Shown here: positions 17,189 to 26,485 of the stretch, one piece after another | Position numbering within the stretch: the stretch's first letter is position 1 | How the letters are laid out: each line of letters opens with the position of its first letter | NCBI GenBank assembly: GCA_902491475.1 | Contig: CABUHY010000006.1 | Span: forward strand, 40,464-104,463 | Direction: 5' to 3' | Length of the DNA stretch: 64,000 nucleotides | From: an uncultured Eubacteriales bacterium | GTDB lineage: Bacteria > Bacillota > Clostridia > Oscillospirales > Acutalibacteraceae | The notes under the pieces: generated by a model | Seen by the model: the letters and a program-made list of their open reading frames with translations, nothing else | Told to the model about the DNA's origin: nothing | Databases searched by the model: none | Position numbers and translations under genes: made by a program

Positions 17189-18271
17189 TTATGAATTTGC
17201 TTTCTCAAAATCAGCCATAAATTTAACAAGCTTTTCAACACCCTCATAGGGCATAGCGTTGTAAATGGAAGCTCTCATACCGCCTACACTTCTGTGACCC
17301 TTGATGTTGACAAGACCTGCCTCGGTAGCCTCTTTTACGAATTTTGCGTTAAGCTCTTCGGAGTCCGTAACGAACGGAACATTCATAAGCGAACGGTCCT
17401 TCGGTACTACCGTGCCGTGGAACATCTTTGAGTTGTCAAGGAAATCGTAAAGAAGCTTTGCTTTTTTGACATTTCTTTCTTTCATAGCCTCGAGTCCGCC
17501 GTTTTCCTTGAGCCATTCAAGCACAAGCTTGCAGATGTAAATCGTGTAGCAGGGGGGAGTGTTGTAAAGCGAGTCGTTGTCAGCCATCAGCTTGTAGTCA
17601 AGCATTGAGGGCGTGTAATCCCTTGCGTTGCCGAGCAAATCCTCACGGATAATGCAAATAGTGAGACCTGCGGGCGCAACATTCTTCTGAGCGCCGCCGT
17701 AGAGCATACCGAACTTGGTAACATCGATAGGCTCGGAGAGGAAGCACGAGGAAATGTCTGCGATAAGCGGCACATCTCCCGTGTCGGGCAAATCACGCAT
17801 GATGTTTCCGTGAACGGTTTCGTTCATACAGATGTAGAAATAGTCCGCATCGGGGCGGAACTCGCTTTTATCCATAACGGGTACGCAGGAGAAATTTTGC
17901 TCCTTCGACGAAGCAACGATTTTGACATCGCCGTACTTTGTCGCTTCCTTATATGCCTTGTTCGACCACTGACCCGATACAACATAATCGGCTTTGCCGC
18001 TCTTGTTCATAAAATTGAGGGGAATTGCCGCAAACTGTGTTGAAGCGCCGCCCTGCAAGAAAAGAACCTTGTAATTGTCGGGGATGTTCATAAGCTCACG
18101 CAAAAGAGCCTCCGCACCCTTGATAATGCCGTCAAAAACCTTTGAACGGTGGCTCATCTCCATAACCGACTGACCGCTGCCCTGATAGTCGAGCATTTCA
18201 TCTGCCGCTTTTCTTAATACCTCTTCGGGGAGCATTGAAGGACCCGCTGAAAAATTATAAACTCTTGCCAT
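17189..18271 (-). CDS. serC: phosphoserine aminotransferase
   Basis: SerC transfers an amino group from glutamate to 3-phosphohydroxypyruvate, giving phosphoserine; it is a PLP enzyme of fold type I. The N-terminus VYNFSAGPSMLPEEVL is diagnostic, MEMSHRSK and LFLQGGASTQFA follow, and the PLP lysine sits in YGGAQKNVAPAG. The length is 360 residues as expected. A GGAGG is upstream of the ATG, and the promoter is at 18409-18438. Phosphoserine phosphatase (serB) is not in the window. Confidence 0.96.
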   Translation of the reverse strand: MARVYNFSAGPSMLPEEVLRKAADEMLDYQGSGQSVMEMSHRSKVFDGIIKGAEALLRELMNIPDNYKVLFLQGGASTQFAAIPLNFMNKSGKADYVVSGQWSNKAYKEATKYGDVKIVASSKEQNFSCVPVMDKSEFRPDADYFYICMNETVHGNIMRDLPDTGDVPLIADISSCFLSEPIDVTKFGMLYGGAQKNVAPAGLTICIIREDLLGNARDYTPSMLDYKLMADNDSLYNTPPCYTIYICKLVLEWLKENGGLEAMKERNVKKAKLLYDFLDNSKMFHGTVVPKDRSLMNVPFVTDSEELNAKFVKEATEAGLVNIKGHRSVGGMRASIYNAMPYEGVEKLVKFMADFEKANS

Positions 18272-18408
18272 TAAAAAGACCTCCGATTATATGTGCGAAT
18301 TTTCGCAAAAATGATACTTGTTTGACGCCGCCGAACGATTGATAAAAAAGTGAATAACTTTATTTTTGATAATAATTTGTTCCGTGCTTTTCACGGCGAC
18401 TGTCTGAT

Positions 18409-18438
18409 ATTATAACAGACTCGAATATCAAAAGTCAA
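18409..18438 (-). promoter_or_regulatory. sigma-A promoter for serC-serA
   Basis: On the minus strand TTGACT (18438-18433), an 18-base spacer and a perfect TATAAT (18414-18409) form the promoter. A second TTGTTGAC copy lies just upstream and could be an operator half. Confidence 0.75.
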
Positions 18439-18623
18439 CAAATTGTCAACAATTTAACAATCTTTTTCGAGAATTTTTCGATTTTTGCAAAAAAGATGTT
18501 AATATTTTTAACAAAGTCTTTATTTTCATACTATTCCGGACAAATTTCGGGCGTTCATTGCCTTTTTGCACATAAATATCCGCTTTTGCCCCGTAAAAGT
18601 CTACAACCTTTTTCGTTTTTTTA

Positions 18624-18652
18624 TTGCAGTAAACCTTAAAATATTATATAAT
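18624..18652 (+). promoter_or_regulatory. sigma-A promoter for lon
   Basis: TTGCAG, a 17-base spacer and TATAAT lie 38 bases upstream of the lon ATG. No CIRCE-type or CtsR-type heat-shock operator was seen. Confidence 0.65.
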
Positions 18653-18689
18653 TTTATTTAATATTATCTAAATCTACGGAGTTGAACAT

Positions 18690-21098
18690 ATGGACTTTAT
18701 CAATACCGAAATTGCTTCAATGCCTATGGTCGCTTTGAGAGGTCTTGTGGTTTTCCCCAAGGAGACCCTTCATTTCGATGTCGGCAGGAAAAAATCCATT
18801 GCGGCTGTGAGGGCGGCAATGGTTTCAAAGCAGGACGTATTTCTTATAGCTCAAAAGGATATACAGGAAGAAACAATAAACGAACAGACTCTCTACAGTG
18901 TCGGAACGGTCTGTGAGGTAAAGCAGATTGTCCGCTTGCCGGGAACGGAGGCTTTGCGTGTCGTTGTCGAGGGCAAATACCGTGCGCAGCTTGAAAAGAT
19001 AACGGGCGAGCGCCCGTATTTTTCCGCCGAGACCGTGCCGCTTTTCGACAAGGTTCCGCAGAGGGTTGACCCGATACGCACAGACGCTATGCTCCGTGCC
19101 GTCAAGGAGCTTTTTGATGAATATTCCGAGCTTTGCGTTAAGCTTGCGCCCGATGTTGCGGTGTCTATTGCCGTCAATGACGACACGGGCGACCTTGCCG
19201 ATTATATAGCGGCTAACATTCCGCTTGAATACCACGATAAGCAGAAAATTCTTGACGAGTGCAACACCTACAAGCGTCTTGAAAAGCTTTGTGTAATTCT
19301 CTCCAAAGAGGTCGAAATTCTCCGTATCGAAAACGAGATTAACGACAAGGTTCAGGACCAGATGGACGACAATCAGAGGGAATACTATCTGCGAGAGCAA
19401 ATGCGTGCTATCTCGGTCGAGCTCAACGGAGACGACTCGCCCGAGGCGGAGGCTGAAAAGTACCGTGAGAAAATACGCAAAATCGGCTTCCCGAAAGATG
19501 ACGAGGAAAAGCTTCTCACGGAGTGCGACAGATTTTCCCGACTTCAGCCGTCAAGCCCCGAAAGCGCTGTTTCGAGGACATATCTCGACGAGGTACTCTC
19601 GCTCCCGTGGAACAAATACACTAAGGACAGCCTCGACATAAAAAAAGCTTCCGCTGTGCTTGAAAAAGACCATTACGGACTTAAAGATGTCAAGGACAGA
19701 ATACTCGAGCTGCTTGCGGTAAGAAGTCTTGCACCCGACATAAAGGGTCAGATAATCTGCCTTGCGGGCCCTCCCGGAGTCGGTAAGACATCAATCGCAA
19801 AATCCTTGGCGCACGCTATGAACAGAAAGTTTGCCAGACTGTCGCTCGGCGGCGTAAGGGACGAGGCGGAAATAAGAGGTCACAGGAAAACATATATCGG
19901 CGCAATGCCGGGTAATATTATTGCCGCATTGAAGCGTGCAAAAAGTATGAATCCGCTTATCCTGCTCGACGAGGTGGATAAGCTTGCAAGCGATTACAAG
20001 GGCGACCCGTCGGCGGCTCTTCTTGAAGCGCTCGACCCCGAACAGAACAATTCGTTCAGAGACCATTACATAGAAATACCCGTCGATTTGAGCAAGGTGC
20101 TTTTCGTAACGACGGCAAACGACATTTCCGCAATCCCCGAACCGCTCAGGGACAGGATGGAAATCATTGAAATTTACAGTTACACCTTTGAGGACAAGTT
20201 CCAAATCGCAAAGAAGCATCTTATTCCCAAGCAGTTGAAAGAACACGGCTTGAAGGCTTCGCAGGTCAAAATCAAGGATGACGCACTTAAACTCATAATT
20301 GACGGCTATACTAAAGAGGCGGGAGTAAGGCGGCTTGAGCGCACGCTCGCAAAGGTGCTGCGTAAGCAGGCTGTCAAATTCGCAGAGGGTTATGAGGGCA
20401 AAATCACAATAGACGCAAAAGACCTTGAAGCTATTCTCGGACCCGTAAAATATACCGACAGCGATCTTCTCAAAAACGACAGCGTGGGCGTTGTAAACGG
20501 ACTTGCGTGGACCTCCGTCGGCGGCGAAATGCTTCAGATAGAGGCGCTTTGCGTTGAGGGTACGGGCAAGCTGGAGCTTACGGGCTCGCTCGGCGATGTT
20601 ATGAAAGAGTCGGCAAAGGCGGCTTACAGCTATATCAGAAGCGTTGCGGAAAATTATGACATTCCGACCGACTTTTACAAGACGAAGGACATTCATCTTC
20701 ACTTCCCCGAGGGCGCAGTTCCCAAGGACGGTCCGTCGGCGGGTATAGGCATTGTTACGGCTATGGTTTCGGCTCTTTCGGGCTACACCGTAAAGTCAAG
20801 CGTGGCTATGACGGGCGAGGTTACGCTCACGGGCAGAGTTCTCCCGATAGGCGGACTTAAAGAAAAATCAATGGCGGCGTATAAGTCGGGAATTAAAACC
20901 GTTATTATTCCCGAAAGGAACCTGCCCGATATAAAACAGTTTGACAAGGTTGTTACCGACGCTCTGGACTTTGTTCCGGTAAGCGATGTGTCGGAGGTTT
21001 TGAGCCTTGCGCTCAATGTAATAAAAGCCGATAAGCACGGCAAAAATCAGCCTGTCGTTCACAAGGAAAAGGCAAGTAAACTCAACACTTGGCAATAA
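18690..21098 (+). CDS. lon: ATP-dependent protease Lon
   Basis: Lon is a hexameric AAA+ serine protease that removes damaged and regulatory proteins in the cytoplasm. The 802-residue length is normal. The LAN substrate domain starts with MPMVALRGLVVFPKE, the Walker A is GPPGVGKTSIAK, and the protease Ser is in PKDGPSAG with its Lys in GGLKEKSMAAYKSG. A cluster of lon, ysxC, lysA and dnaE follows with gaps of 12, -4 and 12 bases, so they may be co-transcribed. Confidence 0.97.
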   Translation: MDFINTEIASMPMVALRGLVVFPKETLHFDVGRKKSIAAVRAAMVSKQDVFLIAQKDIQEETINEQTLYSVGTVCEVKQIVRLPGTEALRVVVEGKYRAQLEKITGERPYFSAETVPLFDKVPQRVDPIRTDAMLRAVKELFDEYSELCVKLAPDVAVSIAVNDDTGDLADYIAANIPLEYHDKQKILDECNTYKRLEKLCVILSKEVEILRIENEINDKVQDQMDDNQREYYLREQMRAISVELNGDDSPEAEAEKYREKIRKIGFPKDDEEKLLTECDRFSRLQPSSPESAVSRTYLDEVLSLPWNKYTKDSLDIKKASAVLEKDHYGLKDVKDRILELLAVRSLAPDIKGQIICLAGPPGVGKTSIAKSLAHAMNRKFARLSLGGVRDEAEIRGHRKTYIGAMPGNIIAALKRAKSMNPLILLDEVDKLASDYKGDPSAALLEALDPEQNNSFRDHYIEIPVDLSKVLFVTTANDISAIPEPLRDRMEIIEIYSYTFEDKFQIAKKHLIPKQLKEHGLKASQVKIKDDALKLIIDGYTKEAGVRRLERTLAKVLRKQAVKFAEGYEGKITIDAKDLEAILGPVKYTDSDLLKNDSVGVVNGLAWTSVGGEMLQIEALCVEGTGKLELTGSLGDVMKESAKAAYSYIRSVAENYDIPTDFYKTKDIHLHFPEGAVPKDGPSAGIGIVTAMVSALSGYTVKSSVAMTGEVTLTGRVLPIGGLKEKSMAAYKSGIKTVIIPERNLPDIKQFDKVVTDALDFVPVSDVSEVLSLALNVIKADKHGKNQPVVHKEKASKLNTWQ

Positions 21099-21110
21099 TA
21101 AGGAGAGAGT

Positions 21111-21704
21111 ATGGACTATTCAAAAGCACAGTTCGAGAGGGCGTACGGCACATTTGAGCAGCTGCCTGCTTCGACAATGCCCGAAATCGTTTTCTCGGGG
21201 CGTTCAAATGTCGGAAAATCATCGCTTATAAACAAGGTCTTTAACCGTAAAAACCTTGCGAGGGTAAGCTCCGTTCCCGGAAAAACAATCACAATCAATT
21301 TTTATTCCTGCGGCAATGATGTGAAAATCGTTGATTTGCCCGGTTACGGCTATGCAAAGGTCGCAAAGAGCGAAAAGACGCGCTGGGCTCATATGATGGA
21401 GCAGTATTTCAACTCGGGAAGAAACATAAAGCTTGTTGTTCAGCTTGTTGATATGCGCCATCCCGCTACGGCAGACGACATTATGATGATGGATTTCCTC
21501 GAGCACGCAGGTATAGATTATGTCGTTGTTATGACCAAGAGCGACAAGCTCAACAAGGGCGAATACAAAAAGAGGCTTGAGCTCTCAAAGCAGGAGCTTG
21601 ACTTTGTAAATCCGGAAAATATAATTCCGTTTTCATCGCAGACAGGTGAAAATGTCGATAAAATAAAAGCAATAATAGAATCCCGTTTGGAGGCAACAAA
21701 ATGA
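21111..21704 (+). CDS. ysxC: ribosome biogenesis GTPase YsxC/EngB
   Basis: YsxC (EngB/YihA) is an essential GTPase needed for late assembly of the 50S ribosomal subunit. The G1 motif GRSNVGKSSLIN, the G3 DLPGYGYAKV and the G4 TKSDK are all present, in a 197-residue protein of normal size. It follows lon by 12 bases, the usual Firmicutes pairing, with GGAGAG before the ATG, and overlaps lysA by four bases. Confidence 0.96.
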   Translation: MDYSKAQFERAYGTFEQLPASTMPEIVFSGRSNVGKSSLINKVFNRKNLARVSSVPGKTITINFYSCGNDVKIVDLPGYGYAKVAKSEKTRWAHMMEQYFNSGRNIKLVVQLVDMRHPATADDIMMMDFLEHAGIDYVVVMTKSDKLNKGEYKKRLELSKQELDFVNPENIIPFSSQTGENVDKIKAIIESRLEATK

Positions 21705-22972
21705 CAAAAACACCCTTTCTTACCAAAGAAAAAGCAGAGGAAATAGCGAGCGTTTATCCCACGCCGTTCCATATCTATGACGAAAAAGGAATCCGCAAAA
21801 ACTGCGAAAATCTCTACAAGGCATTTTCGTGGAACAAGGGCTTCCGTGAGTATTTTGCGGTAAAGGCAACACCCAACCCGTTCCTTGTCGATATTCTCCG
21901 TGAATACGGCTGCGGCTGCGACTGCTCGTCAAAAACCGAGCTTATGCTCTCAAAGGCTATCGGAGCAACGGGAGACGACATAATGTTCTCTTCAAACGAC
22001 ACTCCGTCGGACGAGTTCAAATATGCAAACGAATTGGGCGCAATAATCAACCTTGACGACATTACCCATATCGATATTGTTGAAAAAACTCTCGGCAAGC
22101 TTCCCGAAAAGATGTCTTGCAGATACAATCCCGGCGGATATTTCAAAATCGCCAACAACATAATGGACAACCCCGGCGACGCAAAGTACGGTATGACCAC
22201 CGAACAGCTTTTCGAGGCATTCAGAATTATGAAAGAAAAGGGCGTAAAGCAGTTCGGTATTCACGCTTTCCTCGCAAGCAACACCGTTACAAACGAGTAT
22301 TATCCGACCCTTGCGAAAACTCTTTTCGAGGTTGCGGTTAAGCTTAAAAACGAGACGGGCGCCGACATTAAGTTTATCAATCTTTCGGGCGGAATCGGTA
22401 TTCCTTACCGTCCCGACCAGAAGCCCAACGATATTTTTGAAATCGCAGAGGGCGTAAGAAAGGTTTACGAAGAAGTGCTTGTCCCCAACGGAATGGGCGA
22501 TGTTGCGCTCTATACGGAGCTCGGCAGATTTATGATGGGACCCTACGGTGCGCTTGTTACAAGAGCTATCAACCAAAAGCACACCCACAAGGAATATATC
22601 GGCGTTGACGCATGTGCGGTAAACCTTATGAGACCCGCAATGTACGGCGCTTACCACCATATAACGGTTCTCGGCAAAGAGGATAAAGAGTGCGTCAAGA
22701 TGTATGACATTACCGGTTCTCTTTGCGAAAACAACGATAAATTCGCAATCGACAGAATGTTGCCCGAGATTGATATGGGCGACCTTATCTATATCCACGA
22801 TACGGGCGCTCACGGCTTCTCAATGGGATATAACTATAACGGTAAGCTGAAATCCGCCGAAATCCTTTTACAGTCCGACGGCAATTTCAAGCTTATCAGA
22901 AGAGCAGAAACCCCCAAGGATTATTTTGCAACCTTTGATTGCTTTGATTTCTATAAAAAAGTGCTCGAATAA
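21701..22972 (+). CDS. lysA: diaminopimelate decarboxylase
   Basis: This fold-III PLP decarboxylase converts meso-diaminopimelate to lysine. The PLP Lys is in EYFAVKATPNP, and INLSGGIGIPY plus ELGRFMMGPYG are the glycine loop and phosphate contacts. The Cys-containing ITGSLCENNDKFA near the end completes the active site from the partner subunit. At 423 residues it fits LysA; a carboxynorspermidine decarboxylase is less likely because of the GSLCE pattern. Its start overlaps the ysxC stop. Confidence 0.85.
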   Translation: MTKTPFLTKEKAEEIASVYPTPFHIYDEKGIRKNCENLYKAFSWNKGFREYFAVKATPNPFLVDILREYGCGCDCSSKTELMLSKAIGATGDDIMFSSNDTPSDEFKYANELGAIINLDDITHIDIVEKTLGKLPEKMSCRYNPGGYFKIANNIMDNPGDAKYGMTTEQLFEAFRIMKEKGVKQFGIHAFLASNTVTNEYYPTLAKTLFEVAVKLKNETGADIKFINLSGGIGIPYRPDQKPNDIFEIAEGVRKVYEEVLVPNGMGDVALYTELGRFMMGPYGALVTRAINQKHTHKEYIGVDACAVNLMRPAMYGAYHHITVLGKEDKECVKMYDITGSLCENNDKFAIDRMLPEIDMGDLIYIHDTGAHGFSMGYNYNGKLKSAEILLQSDGNFKLIRRAETPKDYFATFDCFDFYKKVLE

Positions 22973-22984
22973 GAGGTAAACCGT

Positions 22985-25900
22985 ATGTCGTTCGTTCATT
23001 TACATTTGCATACGCAGTACAGCCTGCTCGACGGCGCCTGCCGTTTCGGGCAACTGTTTGATGCGGCAAAACAGAACGGACAGACGGCGGTTGCGATAAC
23101 CGACCACGGCAATATGTTCGGCGCAATCGAATTTTACAAAGAGGCAAAAAAGCACGGAATAAAGCCGATAATCGGCTGTGAGGTCTATGTTGCCGTCCGT
23201 TCACGGTTTGACAAGGTACACTCGGTCGACTCGGAGCGGCATCACCTTGTTTTGCTGTGTAAAAACGAGACGGGCTATAAAAACCTTATTAAAATGGTGT
23301 CGGAGTCGTGGACTTCGGGCTTTTATGTAAAACCGAGGGTGGACAAAGAACTTCTCGAAAGGTATCACGAGGGTATAATAGCGCTCTCGGGTTGCCTTGC
23401 GGGCGAAATACCGAGAAAGCTTGTCGCAAGGGATTACGAGGGCGCAAAGCAGACTGCTCTTTGGTATAATTCCGTTTTCGGTCAGGGCAACTATTACCTT
23501 GAAATGCAAAATCACGGCATAAAGGAACAGCTTGAAATCATTCCTATGCTTGCAAGGCTGTCGGAGGAGACGGGAATACCCCTTGTTGCGACGAATGATG
23601 TTCACTATGTCAAGAAAGAGGACGCAAAAACCCAAAAGGTTCTCATTTGCATACAGACGAACCATACAATAGACGAGGAAACGGGTCTTGAATTCGGCAC
23701 GGACGATTTTTATCTTAAAAGCGAAGCGGAAATGCAAAGCCTTTTTCCCGATTATCCGCAGGCGATAGCCAACACACAGCTTATCGCCGATAAGTGCAAT
23801 ATCGAATTTGAATTTCACAAGACGAAGCTTCCTCATTTTGATGTTCCCGACGGCAGGGACCATTTTGAATATTTCAGGGAAAAATGCTATGAGGGACTTT
23901 ACAGAAATTACGGTAACAATCCCGACAAAAAATATACCGAACGCCTTGATTATGAGCTTTCGGTAATCAAAAATATGGGCTATGTGGATTATTTCCTTAT
24001 CGTAGCCGACTTTATAAATTACGCAAAGCAAAACGATATTCCCGTAGGTCCGGGCAGAGGCTCGGGAGCTGGAAGCATCGCCGCATACTGTATGGGAATT
24101 ACGGGTATCGACCCGATGAAATACAATCTTATTTTCGAGCGTTTCTTAAACCCCGAGAGGGTAAGTATGCCCGATATTGATGTCGATTTCTGCTATGTCC
24201 GCCGTGAAGAGGTTATAGATTATGTTATAAAAAAGTACGGCGCAGACCATGTGGCGCAGATTGTAACCTTCGGCACAATGGCGGCAAGGGCGGCTATAAG
24301 AGATGTCGGCAGGGTACTGGGGCTTCCTTACAACACCGTTGACGCAGTGTCAAAGCAAATTCCCCGTGAGCTTGACATTACAATAGATAAGGCTTTGCGG
24401 AAAAACGCTGAATTGAGGAAGATGTACGATTCCGACCCGAGAATAAAAGAACTTGTCGATTTGGCAAAGGATGTCGAGGGTATGCCGAGGCACGCTTCAA
24501 AGCACGCCGCAGGGGTGGTAATAACCGACAAGCCAGTCAGCGAGTATGTTCCGCTTGCCAAGAACGACGATTCCGTTGTTACTCAATACACAATGACGAC
24601 CATTGAGGAATTGGGACTGCTCAAAATGGATTTCCTCGGACTGCGTACTCTTACGGTTATTGACGATTGTGCCAAGGCTGTCAGGGAAAGAGAACCGTCG
24701 TTTTCAATTAAAAATATACCGCTTGACGACGAAAAGACCTACGACCTTTTCCGCAGCGGCGAGACCTACGGCGTATTCCAGTGCGAGTCTGCGGGACTTC
24801 GCAGGGTGCTCGCAAGGCTTAAACCGAATAATCTTGAGGACATTATTGCGGTCATTTCCCTTTACAGACCGGGACCTATGGACTCAATCGACACATATAT
24901 AAAGAACAGGCACAACCCCGAAAATGTAAAATACAAAACAGAAATGCTCCGACCGATACTTGAGGTTACAAACGGCTGTATGGTATATCAGGAGCAGGTA
25001 ATGGAAATTTTCCGTTCCCTTGCGGGCTATTCGCTCGGCAGGGCGGATATTGTAAGGCGTGCGATGTCCAAGAAAAAGCACGATGTTATGGAAAAGGAGC
25101 GGACGACCTTTGTTGAGGGCTGCGGCAAAAACGGTATTTCAAAGGAAACCGCAAACAGCATATTCGACGATATGACTTCGTTTGCCTCGTATGCGTTTAA
25201 CAAATCACATTCCGCGGCTTATGCGCTTGTCGCTTATCAAACGGCTTATCTCAAATGTCATTATCCCGCAGAGTTTATGGCGGCGCTTATGACAAGCGTT
25301 ATCGACTGGACGGATAAGGTTACAATGTATATTTCTGAATGTAACCGAATGGGCATTGAGGTTTTGCGCCCCGATGTCAATTTCTCCCGAGCGCAGTTTA
25401 CCACGGATTTCGGCAAAATCAGGTTCGGACTTCTTGCAGTCAAGAACCTCGGCAGGAACTTCATTGACGCAATATACAAGGAACGCTGCCTCAACGGAAA
25501 ATACACCTCGTTCTACGATTTTGTGAAGAGGGTATATTCAAAGGATTTCAACAAGCGTGCGGTCGAAAGTCTGATAAAGTGCGGCGCACTCGATTCGTTT
25601 TCGCTCAACCGCAGGGAAATGATGCTCAATCTCAACGCCGTTGTCGCTTCGGTCGAAATGACAAAGCGCAGGAATATCGACGGACAGATAGGACTTTTCG
25701 ATTTGGGAGACATCAAGGACAGCTCCGAACCTGAAATCAAAAGGGAAAATGAGTTCGGCAGGCTCGAAATGCTCAATTACGAAAAGGAGACGACGGGGCT
25801 TTATATTTCAGGACACCCGATGGCTGAATATGTCGGTCTTTCAAAGCAGATAAAAGCCGCACCCGTTTCGGATTTGCTCGAAGCGGCGGGGGATGAGGTA

Positions 25901-26401
25901 AGTCCCTATAAGGACGGCGCCTTTGTCAAGGTGTTCGGTATAATTTCGTCGGTTAAAAAGAAGATAACAAAAAATGACTCTACCATGGCTTTTGTTACGG
26001 TTGAGGATGTTACGGGCTCGGTTGAAATTATCGTTTTCCCGAAGGTGTATGAAAGATATGCAAATATGCTTTCCGTCGGCAATGTGACGGTCATAAAGGG
26101 CAGGCTGTCTCTTCGTGACGACGAGGACTCGAAAATCGTTGCAGACTCCTTTGAGCCCTGTCCCAAGGAGGAAAAGAAAGCCAAAAAGAGCGGTGTGTTT
26201 TTACGCTTCGGCAGTGAAAACGACCCGAGGGTCAAGGCGGCGCTCAATATCCTTGACGGCAGCACGGGCGCTGTTCCCGTTTACTTTTTCTTCAGCGATA
26301 AGAAGAAATATGTAAACACGGGTCTGACATTTTCCAAAAACGACGAAAGAAAAGAAAGACTGTGCGAGCTTTTGGGCGACGGCAATGTCGTAATTCAATG
26401 A
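22985..26401 (+). CDS. dnaE: DNA polymerase III alpha subunit (DnaE)
   Basis: DnaE is a replicative C-family DNA polymerase. In Firmicutes that also carry PolC, a DnaE of this size usually acts in primer extension or lagging-strand synthesis. The PHP domain starts at the N-terminus (HLHTQYSLLDG, AITDHGNMFG, IGCEVYV). The polymerase palm has GPGRGSGAGS and MPDIDVDFCY. Near residues 990-1080 an OB fold is seen (VKVFGIISSVKKKITKND). It is 1138 residues long and ends in TGA, 28 bases before the pfkA promoter. Confidence 0.95.
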   Translation: MSFVHLHLHTQYSLLDGACRFGQLFDAAKQNGQTAVAITDHGNMFGAIEFYKEAKKHGIKPIIGCEVYVAVRSRFDKVHSVDSERHHLVLLCKNETGYKNLIKMVSESWTSGFYVKPRVDKELLERYHEGIIALSGCLAGEIPRKLVARDYEGAKQTALWYNSVFGQGNYYLEMQNHGIKEQLEIIPMLARLSEETGIPLVATNDVHYVKKEDAKTQKVLICIQTNHTIDEETGLEFGTDDFYLKSEAEMQSLFPDYPQAIANTQLIADKCNIEFEFHKTKLPHFDVPDGRDHFEYFREKCYEGLYRNYGNNPDKKYTERLDYELSVIKNMGYVDYFLIVADFINYAKQNDIPVGPGRGSGAGSIAAYCMGITGIDPMKYNLIFERFLNPERVSMPDIDVDFCYVRREEVIDYVIKKYGADHVAQIVTFGTMAARAAIRDVGRVLGLPYNTVDAVSKQIPRELDITIDKALRKNAELRKMYDSDPRIKELVDLAKDVEGMPRHASKHAAGVVITDKPVSEYVPLAKNDDSVVTQYTMTTIEELGLLKMDFLGLRTLTVIDDCAKAVREREPSFSIKNIPLDDEKTYDLFRSGETYGVFQCESAGLRRVLARLKPNNLEDIIAVISLYRPGPMDSIDTYIKNRHNPENVKYKTEMLRPILEVTNGCMVYQEQVMEIFRSLAGYSLGRADIVRRAMSKKKHDVMEKERTTFVEGCGKNGISKETANSIFDDMTSFASYAFNKSHSAAYALVAYQTAYLKCHYPAEFMAALMTSVIDWTDKVTMYISECNRMGIEVLRPDVNFSRAQFTTDFGKIRFGLLAVKNLGRNFIDAIYKERCLNGKYTSFYDFVKRVYSKDFNKRAVESLIKCGALDSFSLNRREMMLNLNAVVASVEMTKRRNIDGQIGLFDLGDIKDSSEPEIKRENEFGRLEMLNYEKETTGLYISGHPMAEYVGLSKQIKAAPVSDLLEAAGDEVSPYKDGAFVKVFGIISSVKKKITKNDSTMAFVTVEDVTGSVEIIVFPKVYERYANMLSVGNVTVIKGRLSLRDDEDSKIVADSFEPCPKEEKKAKKSGVFLRFGSENDPRVKAALNILDGSTGAVPVYFFFSDKKKYVNTGLTFSKNDERKERLCELLGDGNVVIQ

Positions 26402-26428
26402 ATTTTTATACAAAAAGACGAGTTAGTC

Positions 26429-26457
26429 TTGACTATTTTTTCTTTTCGTGTATTATA
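26429..26457 (+). promoter_or_regulatory. sigma-A promoter for pfkA-aroK
   Basis: TTGACT is followed after 16-17 bases by TATTAT/ATTATA. It lies 29 bases upstream of the pfkA ATG and just after dnaE. Confidence 0.65.
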
Positions 26458-26485
26458 TATGTTGATTATTTATGAGGTGATAACT

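Larger units (their letters stand above)
18272..18689 (-). promoter_or_regulatory. divergent serC/lon intergenic region
   Basis: This 418-base AT-rich region separates serC (minus) from lon (plus) and contains no gene. It holds the two promoters listed separately, a roughly 130-base serC leader with a small CCGTG/CACGG hairpin and a GCGAA-AA-TTCGC hairpin, and two TTGTTGAC repeats over the serC -35. Nothing recognisable is seen between 18460 and 18620. Confidence 0.6.

Noticed and set aside
18285..18400. Riboswitch in the serC leader
   Set aside because: Only two small hairpins are seen and no T-box, SAM or other known core; there is no terminator before the gene.
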